A stretch of DNA of 50,105 nt from NCBI GenBank assembly GCA_964535305.1, contig CAZHTF010000016.1, positions 1 through 50,105 of the forward strand. Reading direction: 5' to 3'. Under the pieces are notes generated by a model. It made no database searches. It was given only the letters and a program-made list of their open reading frames with translations, and had not been told where the DNA came from. The stretch comes from CAZHTF01 sp964535305. Lineage in GTDB: Bacteria; Planctomycetota; Phycisphaerae; UBA1845; Fen-1342. The position numbers were made by a program, and so were the translations under genes. Position 1 is the first letter of the stretch; every line of letters begins with the position of its first letter. Shown in pieces: positions 49,028 through 50,105 of the stretch.

Positions 49028-50105
49028 ATGAGCGCGATTCTTCCGCTGGCGGCCATTCGCTACGCGACCGGTAGCGGCAACAACCTCTCTTCCCGGATCG
49101 CACCGCCCTACGACGTGATCGACGCCCGCGAAAAGAGCGCGCTGCTGGCCCGGGATGATCGCAACTTCGTATCGCTGGACCTGCCGCATGTGCCCGCCAA
49201 AGACGCCGGACCGCCGCAGCTCTACGCCGCCGTCGCTCAACGCATTCGCGACTGGCTGGCCGATGGCACGCTGACGCGCGACGCAACCCCAGCGATCTAC
49301 CCCTACGTGCAGCGCTACCAGCACGACGGCCGCGAGATTGTCCGTCGCAAATTCTTCGCCCGATTGCGGCTGGAGCCCTTTGGGGCAGGCAGCGTCTTCC
49401 CGCACGAGCGGACGTTCGGCGGGCCGAAGGAAGATCGGCTGGCGTTGATGCAGACGACGCACTGCAATCTCAGCCCGATCTTCGGACTGTACGAAGACCG
49501 CAGCAATGACATCGCCGGGCGCCTGGCCGCGGCCATCGCCGGGCAAACGCCGCTGCTGCGCGGAACGCAGGACGGCGTCGACAACCAGGTCTGGGCCGTG
49601 ACCGATGCGGCGGTGATCGGCGAAGTCATGCGCCGGATGTGCGACAAGCCGACCTACATCGCCGACGGGCATCATCGCTATGGCACGGCCCTGATGTACC
49701 GCGAGCGTATCGCCGCGCAGCGCGGCGAGCTGCCGCACGAACACCCGGCGAACTACGTGCTCTGCGTCTTCTGCGCGATGGAGGATCCGGGCCTGCTAAT
49801 CCTGCCGACCCACCGCGTGTTGCCGGGAACCAAGCTGTCGGCAAAGGAACTGTCTTCCGACGCGGCCCTCGAAGTCGCACCCCTGAAGGCGGAGACGCCG
49901 CAACAGGCGGTCGAAGCGCTGGCCGCGCTCGGACCGCAGGCGCTGGCGCTGTACGACAGCGTCGCGCAAGCTTTCGCCAGCGTGCGACCACGCGACGCGG
50001 CGATTCTCGATCGCATCCACGCGGATCGCAGCCTGGCCTGGCGGCGACTGGGGCTGGCGTTCCTGCACGCGTACCTGCTGGACCGCGTGGTCACGCCCCG
50101 TGCGG
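49028..50105 (+). CDS. DUF1015 protein, 3' end cut by window edge
   Basis: The frame is open from the ATG at 49028 to the right edge (359 codons), with GAGGAAA about nine bases upstream. The N-terminus (LPLAAIRYATGSGNNLSSRIAPPYDVID) is the hallmark of DUF1015, as are FARLRLEPFGAGSVFPHERT, GPKEDRLALMQTT, NLSPIFGLYED and YIADGHHRYGTALMYR. The family is widespread in bacteria and archaea, often beside serine or phosphoglycerate enzymes, but has no settled function. Full members have about 410-430 residues, so most of the protein is visible. Confidence 0.92.
   Translation, partial: MSAILPLAAIRYATGSGNNLSSRIAPPYDVIDAREKSALLARDDRNFVSLDLPHVPAKDAGPPQLYAAVAQRIRDWLADGTLTRDATPAIYPYVQRYQHDGREIVRRKFFARLRLEPFGAGSVFPHERTFGGPKEDRLALMQTTHCNLSPIFGLYEDRSNDIAGRLAAAIAGQTPLLRGTQDGVDNQVWAVTDAAVIGEVMRRMCDKPTYIADGHHRYGTALMYRERIAAQRGELPHEHPANYVLCVFCAMEDPGLLILPTHRVLPGTKLSAKELSSDAALEVAPLKAETPQQAVEALAALGPQALALYDSVAQAFASVRPRDAAILDRIHADRSLAWRRLGLAFLHAYLLDRVVTPRA

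Noticed and set aside
1..50105. tRNA, rRNA, CRISPR arrays, insertion sequences, prophage genes and riboswitches
   Set aside because: I looked for cloverleaf-like repeats, regularly spaced repeats, transposase or integrase motifs and long structured leaders, and found nothing I could support.

Overview
The window is about 50 kb of very GC-rich bacterial chromosome with densely packed genes on both strands. The gene set points to a diderm bacterium: Kdo-8-phosphate synthase, lipoproteins, a membrane-fusion adaptor and a type IV pilus PilM homologue. The overall style suggests Planctomycetota: PilM with an extra C-terminal half, FG-GAP lipoprotein, zinc-ribbon and PilZ proteins of unknown role, many GTG/TTG starts, and weak use of Shine-Dalgarno sites. 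The phylum is an inference from style, not from a marker gene. No rRNA, tRNA, CRISPR array, transposase or phage gene was seen.

Layout. 1-1655 (minus): a PilM-like protein running off the left edge. 2181-9036 (minus): an ABC export system made of one MacB-type ATPase, four FtsX/MacB-type permeases arranged as two alternating pairs, and an HlyD-type adaptor. A 10-N assembly gap and a 15-base G run break the frame of one permease. 9187-14522: kdsA, a triple zinc-ribbon protein, a B12-binding radical SAM protein and an SRPBCC-epimerase fusion. 14635-20178: a PilZ protein, cysC, then a plus-strand cluster of a seven-heme lipoprotein, a molybdopterin oxidoreductase and a MobA-like nucleotidyltransferase. 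20257-24693: UDP-glucuronate decarboxylase, a small unknown, a TPR protein, a ribosome hibernation factor, a second PilZ protein and a NYN-domain protein. 24859-28358 (minus): KtrA and KtrB potassium uptake with a secreted unknown upstream. 28481-34961 (plus): a zinc metalloprotease, a flavin-nucleotide-binding protein, MutS and a second, divergent KtrB-like membrane protein overlapping mutS. 34924-40307: a DUF58 protein, an HMG-CoA-lyase-like protein, IspG, a saccharopine/lysine dehydrogenase and a cobalamin adenosyltransferase. 40463-43293: an unknown, a YheT-type hydrolase and RsmE. 43365-44934 (minus): a lower-GC, tightly overlapping three-gene cassette headed by a TIGR04255-type protein, the best candidate for an undescribed accessory system. 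45113-48772: a 1219-residue FG-GAP lipoprotein with a clear promoter and terminator. 49028 to the right edge: a DUF1015 protein.

Themes. Cell-envelope and export functions (ABC system, kdsA, sugar nucleotide, pilus, PilZ) dominate the left half. Housekeeping (mutS, ispG, rsmE, hpf) is scattered. A recurrent signal is a TAnnnT hexamer placed 6-8 bases before start codons that lack a Shine-Dalgarno sequence, seen at seven genes. It suggests widespread leaderless transcription in this organism.
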